63,006 nt of DNA from Pseudomonadota bacterium (GTDB taxonomy: Bacteria; Pseudomonadota; Gammaproteobacteria; Xanthomonadales; Xanthomonadaceae). The DNA is taken from contig JAFEFT010000014.1 of NCBI GenBank assembly GCA_018240435.1, positions 5,947 through 68,952 on the forward strand, written 5' to 3'. This document shows positions 20,542 through 29,430 of the stretch, piece by piece (positions within the stretch are counted from its first letter, which is position 1; each line of letters opens with the position of its first letter). The translations under genes were made by a program, and so were the position numbers. Below the pieces are notes generated by a model, which saw only the letters and a list, made by a program, of their open reading frames with translations, made no database searches and was not told the origin of the DNA.

Positions 20542-20695
20542 GAAGGCTCCTGCGAGGTTGCGACGTGAAGTGTGCAGACTACCATCCCGACCCCGCGCTC
20601 GTACCCATCCGGCCACGCCCGGGGCCGCGCCCGAGACAGACTGGCTCGGTCGCGCCGGTTCTGCGACGATCCCCGGATCGAAACCCGGAGCGGAC

Positions 20696-22240
20696 ATGGA
20701 CGCAAACCCCATCCTGATCGGCCGCGACATCACTACCGGCGACGGCGGCGCGGTGACGTTGCTGCCGCGTTTCGGCAATCGCCACGGCCTCGTCGCCGGC
20801 GCCACCGGCACCGGCAAGACGGTGTCGCTGCTGGTGCTGGCCGAAGGTTTTTCGCGTCTGGGCGTGCCGGTATTCATGGCCGACGTCAAGGGCGATGTCG
20901 CCGGCATCGCCCTGCCCGGCACCGCCAGCGACAAGATCGCCAGCCGCGTCGCCCAGACCGGCGTCGGCGACTGGCGCGCCGAGGCCAGCCCGGTGGTGTT
21001 CTGGGACATCCTCGGCAACGCCGGCCACCCCCTGCGCGCCACCGTCAGCGAAATGGGCCCGACCCTGCTGGCGCGCATCCTGGACCTGAACGACACCCAG
21101 GAAGGCGTGCTCGAAATCGCCTTCAAGGTCGCCGACGACGATGGCCTGCTGCTGCTCGATCTGGCCGACCTGCGCGCCCTGCTCGCCTTCTGCGCCGACA
21201 ACCGCAACGAGCTGTCGGGCCAATACGGACTGATCAGCACCGCCTCGATCGGCGCCATCCAGCGCGGCCTGCTGCAAATCGAGCGGCAAGGCGGCGATCG
21301 CTTCTTCGGCGAGCCGGCGCTGGATCTGGCCGATTTCATGCGCCAGGACCTGTCCGGTCGCGGCATCGTCAACGTGCTGGCCGCCGACCAATTGGTGCTG
21401 CAACCCAAGCTGTACTCGACCTTCCTGCTCTGGCTGCTGTCGGAACTGTTCGAGCGTCTGCCGGAAGTGGGCGATCTGGACCTGCCCAAGCTGGTGTTCT
21501 TCTTCGACGAGGCGCACCTGCTGTTCACCGACGCCACCCCGGCGCTGCGCCAGCGCATCGAACAGGTGGTGCGGCTGATCCGTTCCAAGGGCGTGGGCGT
21601 GTATTTCTGCTCGCAGTTTCCCGACGACATCCCGGACACCATCCTCGGCCAACTCGGCAATCGCGTGCAGCATGCCCTGCGCGCGTTCACGCCGCGCGAC
21701 CAGAAGGCGGTGCAGGTCGCCGCGCAGACGTTCGCGCCCAACCCGGCGCTGGATGTCGCCGCCACCATCGCCCAACTCGGTGTCGGGCAGGCGCTGGTGT
21801 CGACCTTGCAAGGCAATGGCGTGCCGATGCCGGTGGCGAAAACCCTGATCGCACCGCCGCGTTGCCGGATGGGTGCGATCAGCGCCGACGAACGCGCCGC
21901 GGTGCGGGCGCGCAGCCCGCTCGGCGGCAAGTACGACGCCGCCATCGACCGCGAATCGGCGGCCGAATTGCTGGCGCAGCGCCACGCCGGCCCGGCCGTC
22001 GCCAGCGCCGCGCCGGCAACGCCCGCGTCGTCGCCGCGACCGGCGAGCACCGCGGCGGCGCCGGCCAGCACCAGCGGCGGCGGTGTCGGGCAGACGGTCA
22101 AGGACTGGATGCTCGGCAGCGGGCGCCGCCAGGGCGTGCTCGAAACGATGGCCAAGCAGACCGCGCGCACCATCGGCAGCCAGGTCGGCCGGCAGATCCT
22201 GCGCGGCGTGCTCGGCGGCATCTTCGGTTCGCGGCGGTAA
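20696..22240 (+). CDS. HerA-like DUF853 ATPase (YjgR family)
   Basis: 514 residues from the ATG at 20696 (GGAG 7 bases upstream). Walker A in AGATGTGKTVSLL, FMADVKGDVAGI, Walker B in PKLVFFFDEAHLLF, and a SKGVGVYFCSQFPDD arginine-finger-side region match the DUF853 helicase-like ATPases related to HerA/FtsK. An Ala/Pro/Ser-rich linker (about 430-470) precedes a C-terminal tail. Function is not established; hexameric nucleic-acid motor is a family-based expectation. Confidence 0.88.
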   Translation: MDANPILIGRDITTGDGGAVTLLPRFGNRHGLVAGATGTGKTVSLLVLAEGFSRLGVPVFMADVKGDVAGIALPGTASDKIASRVAQTGVGDWRAEASPVVFWDILGNAGHPLRATVSEMGPTLLARILDLNDTQEGVLEIAFKVADDDGLLLLDLADLRALLAFCADNRNELSGQYGLISTASIGAIQRGLLQIERQGGDRFFGEPALDLADFMRQDLSGRGIVNVLAADQLVLQPKLYSTFLLWLLSELFERLPEVGDLDLPKLVFFFDEAHLLFTDATPALRQRIEQVVRLIRSKGVGVYFCSQFPDDIPDTILGQLGNRVQHALRAFTPRDQKAVQVAAQTFAPNPALDVAATIAQLGVGQALVSTLQGNGVPMPVAKTLIAPPRCRMGAISADERAAVRARSPLGGKYDAAIDRESAAELLAQRHAGPAVASAAPATPASSPRPASTAAAPASTSGGGVGQTVKDWMLGSGRRQGVLETMAKQTARTIGSQVGRQILRGVLGGIFGSRR

Positions 22241-22289
22241 TCGCGCCGCGGATTCGGCGTATCCAGCCCGCGATGCCACCGCAATCGCC

Positions 22290-23651
22290 ATGACCGCCAG
22301 GACCGCCACCGCCGTGCGCGAGGACTCGCCCGGGCTGCTGGCGATCGCCAGTTATCCGGCCCAACGCGCCAGCCTGACCTCGCTGGTGGCGATGGCGATC
22401 GCCATGCCGCTGACCGTGTTGCCGCTGGTCGGCTACGTCGTGCAGCTGGTGCTGTGGGCGGCGGCGTACCACTACGCCGTCGAAGTGTTCCGGCGCAGTG
22501 CCAACGGCACCTTCGCCGCACCCGAGTTCGCGCCGAACAACCACGGCATCGGCTGGCGGCTGCTGGTGCTGCAGATGCTGTTCGCGCTCGGCCATTGGGC
22601 ATTGCAGGCCTACGTGTTCCCACCGCTGCCGCGGCTGCTCGGGATCGGCCTGCTGGCGCTGCTGCAACCGGCGATGACGTTGACGGTGGCGATGAATCTG
22701 AACCTGCCGGCGGCATTTGCCATCCACCGCGTGCTGCGGGTGATCGCCGCGCTGGGCATCGGCTACTGGCTGCTGGTGCTCGCCGGGGTCGGCCTGGGTG
22801 CCGTGCAGGAGTTCGTCGGCCTCGTCGTCGCCAGCGGACGCACCTATGTGCTGGTGGTGATGGCCGGCATCAGCCAGGCCGGGGCGGCACAAGTGGGCGC
22901 GCTGTTTGGTGGCAGCGGGCTGCACGCGTTGCTGGCGCAGGCCATCGCCGGCTTGCTCTGGTTCTACGCGGTGACCGCGTATTTCCACGCGATGGGCGTG
23001 CTCGTCCATGCCCGCGCCGGCGCGCTGGGCTTCGAGCCCGAACCTTTTGCCCGTCTGCGCCCGGAGGATCACCACGCACCGCTGCTGCGGCGGATCGACG
23101 ATCTGCTCGCCCGGCAGCGGTTCGCCGAAGCCGCGCACCTTCTCGGCGAATGCCTCGCCACGCAGCTCAACACCTCACCGGACATGCACGCCCGCTATCG
23201 CGACCTGCTGCGCCGGATCGACGACCGCGCCGGCTTGCTCGATCATGCCAGAGGCCGCATCGACGCCCTGCTCGCCGCCGACTCGGCGCGCGAAGCGGTG
23301 GCGATGGCGCGCGAAGCGCTGGCGATCGACCCGATGTTCCGCCCGGCCGCCGGCGAACGCACCATGCAGCTGGCCCAGGCCGCCGAACGTCTCGGCCAGC
23401 CGGAACTGGCGCTGGATCTGCTGCGCGACTTCCCCGATCGCTACCCGCGCAACGAGGCGATGGCCGATGCCGCGCTCGCGGCGGCGCGCCTGCACCTTGC
23501 CCGCCATGAGGATCCGCACGGCGCCCGAATGCTCGTGCAGGCCGCGCTCGAACGCATGTTGCCGGCGCACCCGCGCCACGCCGATTTGGCACGTGAATGC
23601 GAACGCTTGGCCAGTCTCGCCACGCCGACACGGATTCCACCTGCCGCGTGA
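22290..23651 (+). CDS. Polytopic membrane protein with C-terminal TPR-like helices
   Basis: 453 residues. The N-terminal half has about six hydrophobic segments (ASLTSLVAMAIAMPLTVLPL; LLVLQMLFALGHWALQAYVF; VIAALGIGYWLLVLAGVGLG; AIAGLLWFYAVTAYFHAMGV), similar in layout to DUF4013 proteins. From about residue 265 it is soluble, helical and Ala/Arg/Leu-rich with TPR-like pairs (LLARQRFAEAAHLLGECLA; EAVAMAREALAIDPMF). Downstream of the HerA-like gene with a 49-base gap and the same strand; they may be co-transcribed. Function unknown. Confidence 0.7.
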   Translation: MTARTATAVREDSPGLLAIASYPAQRASLTSLVAMAIAMPLTVLPLVGYVVQLVLWAAAYHYAVEVFRRSANGTFAAPEFAPNNHGIGWRLLVLQMLFALGHWALQAYVFPPLPRLLGIGLLALLQPAMTLTVAMNLNLPAAFAIHRVLRVIAALGIGYWLLVLAGVGLGAVQEFVGLVVASGRTYVLVVMAGISQAGAAQVGALFGGSGLHALLAQAIAGLLWFYAVTAYFHAMGVLVHARAGALGFEPEPFARLRPEDHHAPLLRRIDDLLARQRFAEAAHLLGECLATQLNTSPDMHARYRDLLRRIDDRAGLLDHARGRIDALLAADSAREAVAMAREALAIDPMFRPAAGERTMQLAQAAERLGQPELALDLLRDFPDRYPRNEAMADAALAAARLHLARHEDPHGARMLVQAALERMLPAHPRHADLARECERLASLATPTRIPPAA

Positions 23652-23858
23652 CGAATGCGGCGTCAGGCCACCGCGAACGCCACGATCGCCACCCGGCTGC
23701 GACCATGACGTAAGATTCCACGACGGTCGCAGCCGCTCGCGACCGGTTCGAGCCACGCGCCGGGACGGCGCGATGGCCACCGCCCCACACCCGAAGCGGC
23801 CATCGCCATTGCTTACCGCCATCGCGCCTCGACTCGGCACCACCGCTGCAAGCTGCCC

Positions 23859-24302
23859 ATGCCCACTTCTTCGTTTCCGCTCGAAGCCACCGCCGCGGCC
23901 GCCCAGGCCGCGATCGCCGAGGAATTCGGTTTCTTCGCCGACTGGGCCGAGCGTTACCAGTACCTGATCGATCTCGGCCACAAACTGCCGGCGTTTCCCG
24001 ACGCGCTCAAGACCGAGGACAACCGCCTGCACGGCTGCCAGTCGCTGGTCTGGATCGTTGCCAGCGGCGACGCCAGTCGCCTGGATTTTCGCGCGGTCAG
24101 CGATTCGGCCATCGTCTCCGGGCTGATCTTCCTCGCCCTGCGCGTGTATTCCGGGCGCGGCGCGGCCGAGATCGTCGATACCCACCCCGATTACATCGCC
24201 GCCATCGGCCTGGCACGGCATCTGTCGCCGACGCGCAGCAACGGCCTGGCGGCCTTGCTGGCCTTCATCCAGCAGCGCGCGCACGCTGCCCTGGCGGCCT
24301 GA
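23859..24302 (+). CDS. sufE: SufE-family sulfur acceptor
   Basis: 147 residues. SufE takes persulfide sulfur from the cysteine desulfurase SufS for Fe-S cluster assembly. The key Cys60 lies in RLHGCQSLVW, and the FLALRVYSGRGAAEI helix follows as in the family. No sufS or other suf gene is in the window, so this copy stands alone. A 207-base gap precedes it; a -10-like TAAGAT is near 23710. Confidence 0.93.
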   Translation: MPTSSFPLEATAAAAQAAIAEEFGFFADWAERYQYLIDLGHKLPAFPDALKTEDNRLHGCQSLVWIVASGDASRLDFRAVSDSAIVSGLIFLALRVYSGRGAAEIVDTHPDYIAAIGLARHLSPTRSNGLAALLAFIQQRAHAALAA

Positions 24303-24362
24303 ATCGACGATCCGCGGCCACCGCGGCAGCCAAACCGTCGCGATTGCCCTACACTGCCGGCC

Positions 24363-24998
24363 ATGAACCAGACCGACACCGATACGGCCAGCGAAACCTC
24401 GACGCGCAACACGCGCGAGACGCTCGACACCCTGCTCGACACCATCTTGCAGCACCCCGAGCGGCACGGCGAGATCCTCGCCCGCATCCAGAACGACTTC
24501 GAGCAGGAACTGGCGCCGCTGATCATCGACATGAGCGGCTTCACCCGCACCACCCACCAGCATGGCATCGTCGCCTTCCTGCTGATGATCCGGCAGATGC
24601 ACCGGGTATGCTGTCCGGCGATCGCCGAGCACGGCGGCACCGTGGTCAAGACCGAGGCCGACAACCTGTTCTGCCTGTTTCCCGACGTCGCCTCGGCGCA
24701 GGCGGCGGCGCTGGACATCGTCCACCGGCTGGAGACGGTCAACGTGCTGCTGCCCGAGGATCGCCATCTGTACGCGTCGGTCGGCATCGGCTGGGGCCGG
24801 ATCCTCATCATCGACGGCCACGACTTGTTCGGCGACGAGGTCAACCTCGCCTGCAAGCTCAGCGAGGACATCGCCGAAAAGAACGAAATCCTGTTCACCG
24901 AATGCGCACACGCGCAACTGGCCGAGCGCGCCAACACCACGCCGCGCGAATTGAGCATCTCCGGCCTGAGCCTGCGCTACTTCCAGTTGCAGCGCTGA
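24363..24998 (+). CDS. Class III adenylate/guanylate cyclase-domain protein
   Basis: 211 residues, almost entirely one cyclase homology domain: metal-binding start in PLIIDMSGFTRTTHQHG (the first Asp), then HGGTVVKTEADNLFCLFPD (second metal Asp) and VGIGWGRILIIDGHDLFGDEVNLACKL with FGDEVN in place of the usual GxxVN. No signal peptide or membrane segment. Whether it is catalytically active or only nucleotide-binding cannot be told from sequence. A -10-like TACACT sits just upstream (about 24350). Confidence 0.85.
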   Translation: MNQTDTDTASETSTRNTRETLDTLLDTILQHPERHGEILARIQNDFEQELAPLIIDMSGFTRTTHQHGIVAFLLMIRQMHRVCCPAIAEHGGTVVKTEADNLFCLFPDVASAQAAALDIVHRLETVNVLLPEDRHLYASVGIGWGRILIIDGHDLFGDEVNLACKLSEDIAEKNEILFTECAHAQLAERANTTPRELSISGLSLRYFQLQR

Positions 24999-25005
24999 AA
25001 CCGGC

Positions 25006-25023
25006 GCCCGCGCTGGCGCGGGC
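25006..25023 (+). terminator. Terminator-like hairpin after the cyclase gene
   Basis: GCCCGCGC (25006-25013) pairs with GCGCGGGC (25016-25023), followed by TTCGTCG, 8 bases after the stop codon. The T-run is poor, so efficiency is uncertain. Confidence 0.5.
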
Positions 25024-25115
25024 TTCGTCGTCGAGCGATGCGGACGCGATGCGGTGAAGGTCGCCTGCGGCGTCGTCGGCGCCGGCAATCGGAACTCCTG
25101 CGCACCCACAAGAAA

Positions 25116-25135
25116 GCCCCGCGATCGCGCGGGGC
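25116..25135 (-). terminator. Rho-independent terminator of dksA
   Basis: GCCCCGCG / CGCGGGGC stem with a 4-base loop, followed on the minus strand by TTTCTTG, 28 bases beyond the dksA stop. Confidence 0.75.
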
Positions 25136-25162
25136 CCGGCGTTGCCGTGCGGATGCCGGCGT

Positions 25163-26095
25163 TCAGTCGCCCATCTGCTTCTGGCGATGCTCCCAACGCT
25201 CTTGCGCATCGAGCGTGCGTTCGGCGGTCAGGCGTGCATCCAGTCGCTCCAGGCCGATCTCGTCGCCGGTATCCACGCAATAACCGTAGACACCATCGTC
25301 GATGCGCTTGAGCGCGTCATCGATCTTGCCGATCAGCTTGCGGTAACGGTCGCGCGTGCGCAGTTCCAGCGAGTTCTCGGTCTCGCGGGTGGCGCGCTCG
25401 GCTTCGTCACCGACGTCGCGCACTTCCTCCTTGAGATTCTCGATGGTCTGCTTGGATTCCTCGACCAGATCGGCGCGCCACGCGTGCAGGCGCTGACGGA
25501 AATATTCCATCTGGTAGGGGTTCATGTAGGCCTCTTTCGGCGACGGCTTGTAGCCCTTGGGAAGCTCGACGCCGGTTTGCACCGCTTGCAGCGGCACGAT
25601 CTTCTCGGATACCTGCTTGCGCACCACCGCCTTGGCGCGCACGCCCTGCGGGCGCTGCTCGACCGGCTTGGGCGCTGGCGTCGCGGCGACGTCCCTGGCC
25701 GCCTTGCCTGCCTTGCCCGCCTCCTTGGTCGCAGCGCCCGGCTTGGCTGCAACCGCAGCCTTGGCGACGACGACCGGCTTGACCGGCATGGCTGTCTTCT
25801 TGCCCGCGGCCGGCGCCGCCTTGGCGGCCGCAACCGGCTTGGCGGCCGCTTTCGTCGCCTTGCCGTCCGCCTTCACCGGCGCCGCTTTCTTCGTCGGCGG
25901 CGGCGGCTTGCGCGCCACCACCTTGGGCTTGGCGACCGGCTTGGGCGCCGCCTTGGCCACCGGCTTGGCCGCTTTCTTCACGGCCGGCTTGCCTGCGGGT
26001 TTCGCAGCGGGCTTCGTCGCCGGCTTCGCGGCGGACTTGGCGGCGGACTTGGCGGCGGGCTTGGCGGGCTTCTTGGCGGGTTTCTTGGCTGCCAC
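25163..26095 (-). CDS. dksA: DksA with long Lys/Ala/Pro-rich extension and no zinc finger
   Basis: 310 residues, about twice the size of E. coli DksA (151). The C-terminal 130 residues are DksA: YMNPYQMEYFRQRLHAWRAD, the coiled coil with GDEAERATRETENSLELR (the DxxDxA tip is represented by VGDEAERA), and LIGKIDDALKRIDDGVYGYC. Of the four zinc Cys only Cys273 remains; the others align with Thr276, Thr294 and Ala297. Residues 1-130 are PAKKP/AAKP repeats like histone H1, and may bind nucleic acid. DksA binds the RNA polymerase secondary channel and works with ppGpp. Confidence 0.93.
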   Translation of the reverse strand: MAAKKPAKKPAKPAAKSAAKSAAKPATKPAAKPAGKPAVKKAAKPVAKAAPKPVAKPKVVARKPPPPTKKAAPVKADGKATKAAAKPVAAAKAAPAAGKKTAMPVKPVVVAKAAVAAKPGAATKEAGKAGKAARDVAATPAPKPVEQRPQGVRAKAVVRKQVSEKIVPLQAVQTGVELPKGYKPSPKEAYMNPYQMEYFRQRLHAWRADLVEESKQTIENLKEEVRDVGDEAERATRETENSLELRTRDRYRKLIGKIDDALKRIDDGVYGYCVDTGDEIGLERLDARLTAERTLDAQERWEHRQKQMGD

Positions 26096-26230
26096 GTCGG
26101 GCGATTCCTGGAAAGAGGGTTGAAAACAGGTTCCGCGAACGCAAGGGCTGCGGAAGCAAGGCCGATTGTTATAGCCTAGTCGTGCAGCAGCGGCAATATC
26201 GACAACGCCACCTTCGCCACGGAGCGGTCA

Positions 26231-26482
26231 TTGAATCCGGCCAAAATCGTCGCCCTGGCCTGTTTGCGCTGTTACCAGCGCTGGATCAGCCCGCTGCTGG
26301 GCAACAATTGCCGCTTTCGCCCCAGCTGCTCGAACTACGCGATGACGGCGATCGATCGCTTCGGCGTGCTGCGCGGTGGCTGGCTGGCGTTGCGCCGGAT
26401 CGGTCGCTGCCATCCGTTGCATCCGGGCGGCGACGATCCGGTTCCCGACGCCCACCCACGTCCACGCCAACCCACTCCTTGA
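26231..26482 (+). CDS. yidD: Membrane protein insertion efficiency factor YidD
   Basis: 83 residues from a TTG start at 26231 with GGAG 6 bases upstream; no ATG or GTG gives the full domain. YidD core: [53 protein letters not shown]. Amphipathic inner-membrane-associated factor that assists YidC. It is usually next to rnpA and yidC; here it lies 10 bases before pyrC instead. Confidence 0.92.
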   Translation: MNPAKIVALACLRCYQRWISPLLGNNCRFRPSCSNYAMTAIDRFGVLRGGWLALRRIGRCHPLHPGGDDPVPDAHPRPRQPTP

Positions 26483-26492
26483 GCCCGACACC

Positions 26493-27845
26493 ATGCCCGA
26501 CACCCTGATCGTCAACGCCGAACTGGTCAACGAAGGCCGGCGCTTCCATGCCGACTTGCGCATCCGCGGCGAGCGCATCGACGCCATCGCGCCATCGCTG
26601 TCGGCACGCGAGGGCGAGACCGTGATCGACGCCGGCGGCCGCTGGCTGCTGCCCGGCGTGATCGACGCACAGGTGCATTTCCGCGAACCGGGCATGGAAT
26701 ACAAGGGCGGGCTGGATACCGAGCCGGCCGCCGCCGTCGCCGGCGGCGTCACCAGCTTTCTGGACATGCCCAACACCCGCCCGCCGACGCTCGACAACGC
26801 CGCGCTGGAGGCCAAGTACGCACTCGCCGCCGGGCGCTCGCGCGCCAACTACGGCTTTTATTTCGGTGCCAGCAACGACAATCTCGAGGCGATCCGCCGC
26901 ATCGATCCGCAAACCACGCCGGGCCTGAAGATCTTCATGGGCGCCTCGACCGGCAACATGCTGGTGGACGATCCGGCCGTGCTCGAAGCGATGTTCCGCG
27001 ACTGCCCGACGCCGATCATCACCCATTGCGAGGACACCCCGATGATCGAGTCGGCGATGGCCGCGGCGCGGGCGAAGTTCGGCGACGACATCCCGGTCGA
27101 CCAGCATCCGCTGATCCGCTCGCGCGAGGCGTGCATGGCCTCGACCCTGCTTGCGCGCGCGCTGGCGCAGCGCAGCGGCGCTTCGCTGCACGTGCTGCAC
27201 ATCACCACCGCCGAGGAGATCGCCCTGTTCGACGCCGGCCCGCTGATCGACGCGCACGGCCGCCGCAAGCAGATCACCGCCGAAACCTGCGTGCACTTCC
27301 TGCATTTCGCACGCGGCGACTACGCGCGCCTGGGCAATCTGATCAAGTGCAACCCGGCGGTGAAGGAAGCCTCCGACCGCGCCGCGCTGCTGCGCGCGAT
27401 CGCCGAGGACCGCGTCGACGTGCTCGCCACCGACCACGCGCCGCACACGCTGGAAGAAAAGCGGCAACCTTACGCCAGCGCGCCGTCGGGTCTGCCGCTG
27501 GTGCAGGATTTCCTGGTCTGCGCGCTCCAGAAGGTAGCCGATGGCCACTTCCCGCTGGAAAAACTCGTGCAGAAGATCTGCCACGCCCCGGCGCAGCGCT
27601 TCGACATCGGCGAACGTGGTTTCCTGCGCGAGGGATGGTTCGCCGACCTGGTGCTGGTCGACCCGGCCGGCGGCACCGATGCCAGCGGCGCACACGCGCT
27701 GGCCAAATGCGGCTGGACTCCGTTCGAAGGCGAGCATTTCGATGCCCGGGTGACCGCGACCTTCGTCAACGGCCAACTGGCCTTCGACGGCACGCACCTG
27801 ATCGGCGCCCCGCACGGCCAGCGCCTGCGCTTTGCGCGCCGCTGA
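26493..27845 (+). CDS. pyrC: Dihydroorotase
   Basis: Cyclises carbamoyl-aspartate to dihydroorotate in pyrimidine synthesis. 450 residues, amidohydrolase fold of the long class I type. Metal site: VHFREPG (only one His; the first His of the usual HxH is Gln in DAQVHF), the Lys in LKIFMGASTG for carbamylation, ITHCED, LHVLHITT and ATDHAPHT. The Gln is also what I recall from related xanthomonad and Bacteroidetes sequences, so it is likely a subfamily trait. Same strand as yidD and the following M23 peptidase. Confidence 0.93.
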   Translation: MPDTLIVNAELVNEGRRFHADLRIRGERIDAIAPSLSAREGETVIDAGGRWLLPGVIDAQVHFREPGMEYKGGLDTEPAAAVAGGVTSFLDMPNTRPPTLDNAALEAKYALAAGRSRANYGFYFGASNDNLEAIRRIDPQTTPGLKIFMGASTGNMLVDDPAVLEAMFRDCPTPIITHCEDTPMIESAMAAARAKFGDDIPVDQHPLIRSREACMASTLLARALAQRSGASLHVLHITTAEEIALFDAGPLIDAHGRRKQITAETCVHFLHFARGDYARLGNLIKCNPAVKEASDRAALLRAIAEDRVDVLATDHAPHTLEEKRQPYASAPSGLPLVQDFLVCALQKVADGHFPLEKLVQKICHAPAQRFDIGERGFLREGWFADLVLVDPAGGTDASGAHALAKCGWTPFEGEHFDARVTATFVNGQLAFDGTHLIGAPHGQRLRFARR

Positions 27846-27926
27846 CCGCATCGCGAACGACTCTGCCGCGCCCAATCATTGGACGCGCACGCCTTCCACA
27901 CTCCGCCCACGGTTGCCGACCCTGCC

Positions 27927-28805
27927 ATGAAACTCGCCGCCATCACCTTGCTCGCGCTCGTCTGCACCGCCTGCGCCAGCACCCCGCAGACCACCGCAAC
28001 GACCGCGCTGATGGCCCCGCCACCGGCGCCGGCGCCCATCGGCGAGCTCGTCGTCACCGTGCCGGCGAGCGCGCCGCAGGCCAGCCTCGTGTTCGGCAGG
28101 GCGCCCGCCGACAGCCTGATCGTCTACGACGGCCGCACTTTCCGCGCCGCGCACGACGGCGCTTTCGTGATCGGCATCGCCCGCGAGCAGACCGGCCTGG
28201 CCACGCTGCAAATCACCGCGCCGGACGGTCGCACGAAGGCCGTCGGCATCGCGATCACGCCGCGCCGCTTCCCGGTCGAGCGCGTCAACGGCGTGCCCGA
28301 GAAGACCGTCAAACCGCCACCGGAGATCGCCGCACGCATCGAACGCGAGCAGGCAGCGGTGAACGCCGTGCGCACCCGCGACGACGATCGCACCGACTTC
28401 GAGCAACGCTTCATCTGGCCGGTGAAGGGCCGCATCAGCGGCGTGTTCGGCAGCCAGCGCGTCTACAACGGAACGCCCGGCGCGGCGCATTCGGGCGTCG
28501 ACATCGCCGCCGCCAAAGGCACGCCGATCGTCGCCCCGGCCGGCGGCATCGTCACCTTCGCCAATCCCGATCTGTATCTCACCGGCGGCACCGTGCTGAT
28601 CGACCACGGCCACGGCGTGAGCTCGAACTTCCTGCACATGAGTCGCATCGACGTGAAAGTCGGCGAGCGCGTCGAGCAAGGACAGGTGATCGGTCTCGTG
28701 GGCGCCACCGGCCGCGCCACGGGGCCGCACATGCACTGGGGCATGAACTGGTTCGACGTGCGCATCGACCCGCAGGCGCTGCTGGAAGCCGAAGCGGCGA
28801 AATAG
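27927..28805 (+). CDS. M23 family metallopeptidase, probable lipoprotein
   Basis: 292 residues from the ATG at 27927 (an upstream ATG at 27879 would bury the signal). Signal with a Cys-containing end (LLALVCTACAS), so lipidation is likely though the box is not canonical. A beta-rich domain (about 45-110) precedes the LytM domain, where the zinc ligands lie in HSGVDIAAAKGTP and PHMHWG, with IDHGHGVSSNFLHMS between. Cleaves or binds peptidoglycan peptides. Follows pyrC by 81 bases and ends opposite infC. Confidence 0.92.
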   Translation: MKLAAITLLALVCTACASTPQTTATTALMAPPPAPAPIGELVVTVPASAPQASLVFGRAPADSLIVYDGRTFRAAHDGAFVIGIAREQTGLATLQITAPDGRTKAVGIAITPRRFPVERVNGVPEKTVKPPPEIAARIEREQAAVNAVRTRDDDRTDFEQRFIWPVKGRISGVFGSQRVYNGTPGAAHSGVDIAAAKGTPIVAPAGGIVTFANPDLYLTGGTVLIDHGHGVSSNFLHMSRIDVKVGERVEQGQVIGLVGATGRATGPHMHWGMNWFDVRIDPQALLEAEAAK

Positions 28806-28834
28806 CGTCGCCGACTTTGTGCCATGCACGCGAA

Positions 28835-28860
28835 CGCCGCCGGGCGGATGCCCAGCGGCG
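28835..28860. terminator. Hairpin between convergent M23 peptidase and infC
   Basis: CGCCGCCGGGC (28835-28845) pairs with GCCCAGCGGCG (28850-28860) with one mismatch and a 4-base loop. It is the only strong structure in the 75 bases between the two stop codons and could serve both directions; neither side has a long T-run. Confidence 0.5.
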
Positions 28861-28880
28861 AATTCACGATGGCAACCGAA

Positions 28881-29399
28881 CTACTTCTTCTTCGGCGCGA
28901 TCATCATGATCATCTGCCGACCTTCCAGACGCGGGCGCGATTCGATGATCACTTCGTCGGCGAGGTCGGTCTCGATGCGCCTGGCCATCTCCAGACCCAG
29001 CTCCTGGTGGGCCATCTCGCGACCCTTGAAGCGGATGTTGACCTTGACCTTGTCGCCTTCTTCGAGGAATCGACGCAGGTTGCGCAACTTGATGTTGTAG
29101 TCGCCATCGTCGGTGGTCGGGCGGAACTTGAGTTCCTTGATCTCGACGATCTTCTGCTTCTTCTTCGCGGCCGACGCCTTCTTCTGCAGTTCGAACTTGA
29201 ACTTGCCGAAGTCCATGATGCGGCACACCGGCGGGATGGCAGTGGGCTGGATCTCGACCAGATCCATCCCCGCCTCCTCGGCCATCGCCATCGCCTCGTC
29301 GGTGCCCACCACGCCGACGTTCTCGCCATCGGCACCGATCAGGCGCACGCGCGGGACGCGGATTTCGTGGTTCTTGCGGTTCTGCTTGTCGGTATTGAT
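28881..29399 (-). CDS. infC: Translation initiation factor IF-3 (AUC start)
   Basis: 172 residues if started at the ATC at 29399 ([20 protein letters not shown]), with GAGGG 8 bases upstream. The nearest downstream in-frame candidates (29348) would remove the conserved N-terminal [10 protein letters not shown] segment. N-domain: [38 protein letters not shown]-domain: KEVKFRP-like [14 protein letters not shown] and [15 protein letters not shown]-3 selects the initiator tRNA and start codon; rare AUU/AUC starts let it repress itself. It lies 31 bases after thrS. No rpmI/rplT follows. Confidence 0.93.
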   Translation of the reverse strand: MNTDKQNRKNHEIRVPRVRLIGADGENVGVVGTDEAMAMAEEAGMDLVEIQPTAIPPVCRIMDFGKFKFELQKKASAAKKKQKIVEIKELKFRPTTDDGDYNIKLRNLRRFLEEGDKVKVNIRFKGREMAHQELGLEMARRIETDLADEVIIESRPRLEGRQMIMMIAPKKK

Positions 29400-29430
29400 T
29401 CGGAAACCCTCGGTTGGTTGAACGGTCGGC

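Noticed and set aside
24303-25162. Additional gene between the cyclase and dksA
   Set aside because: Only two hairpins and short frames without start signals are present in 24999-25162.
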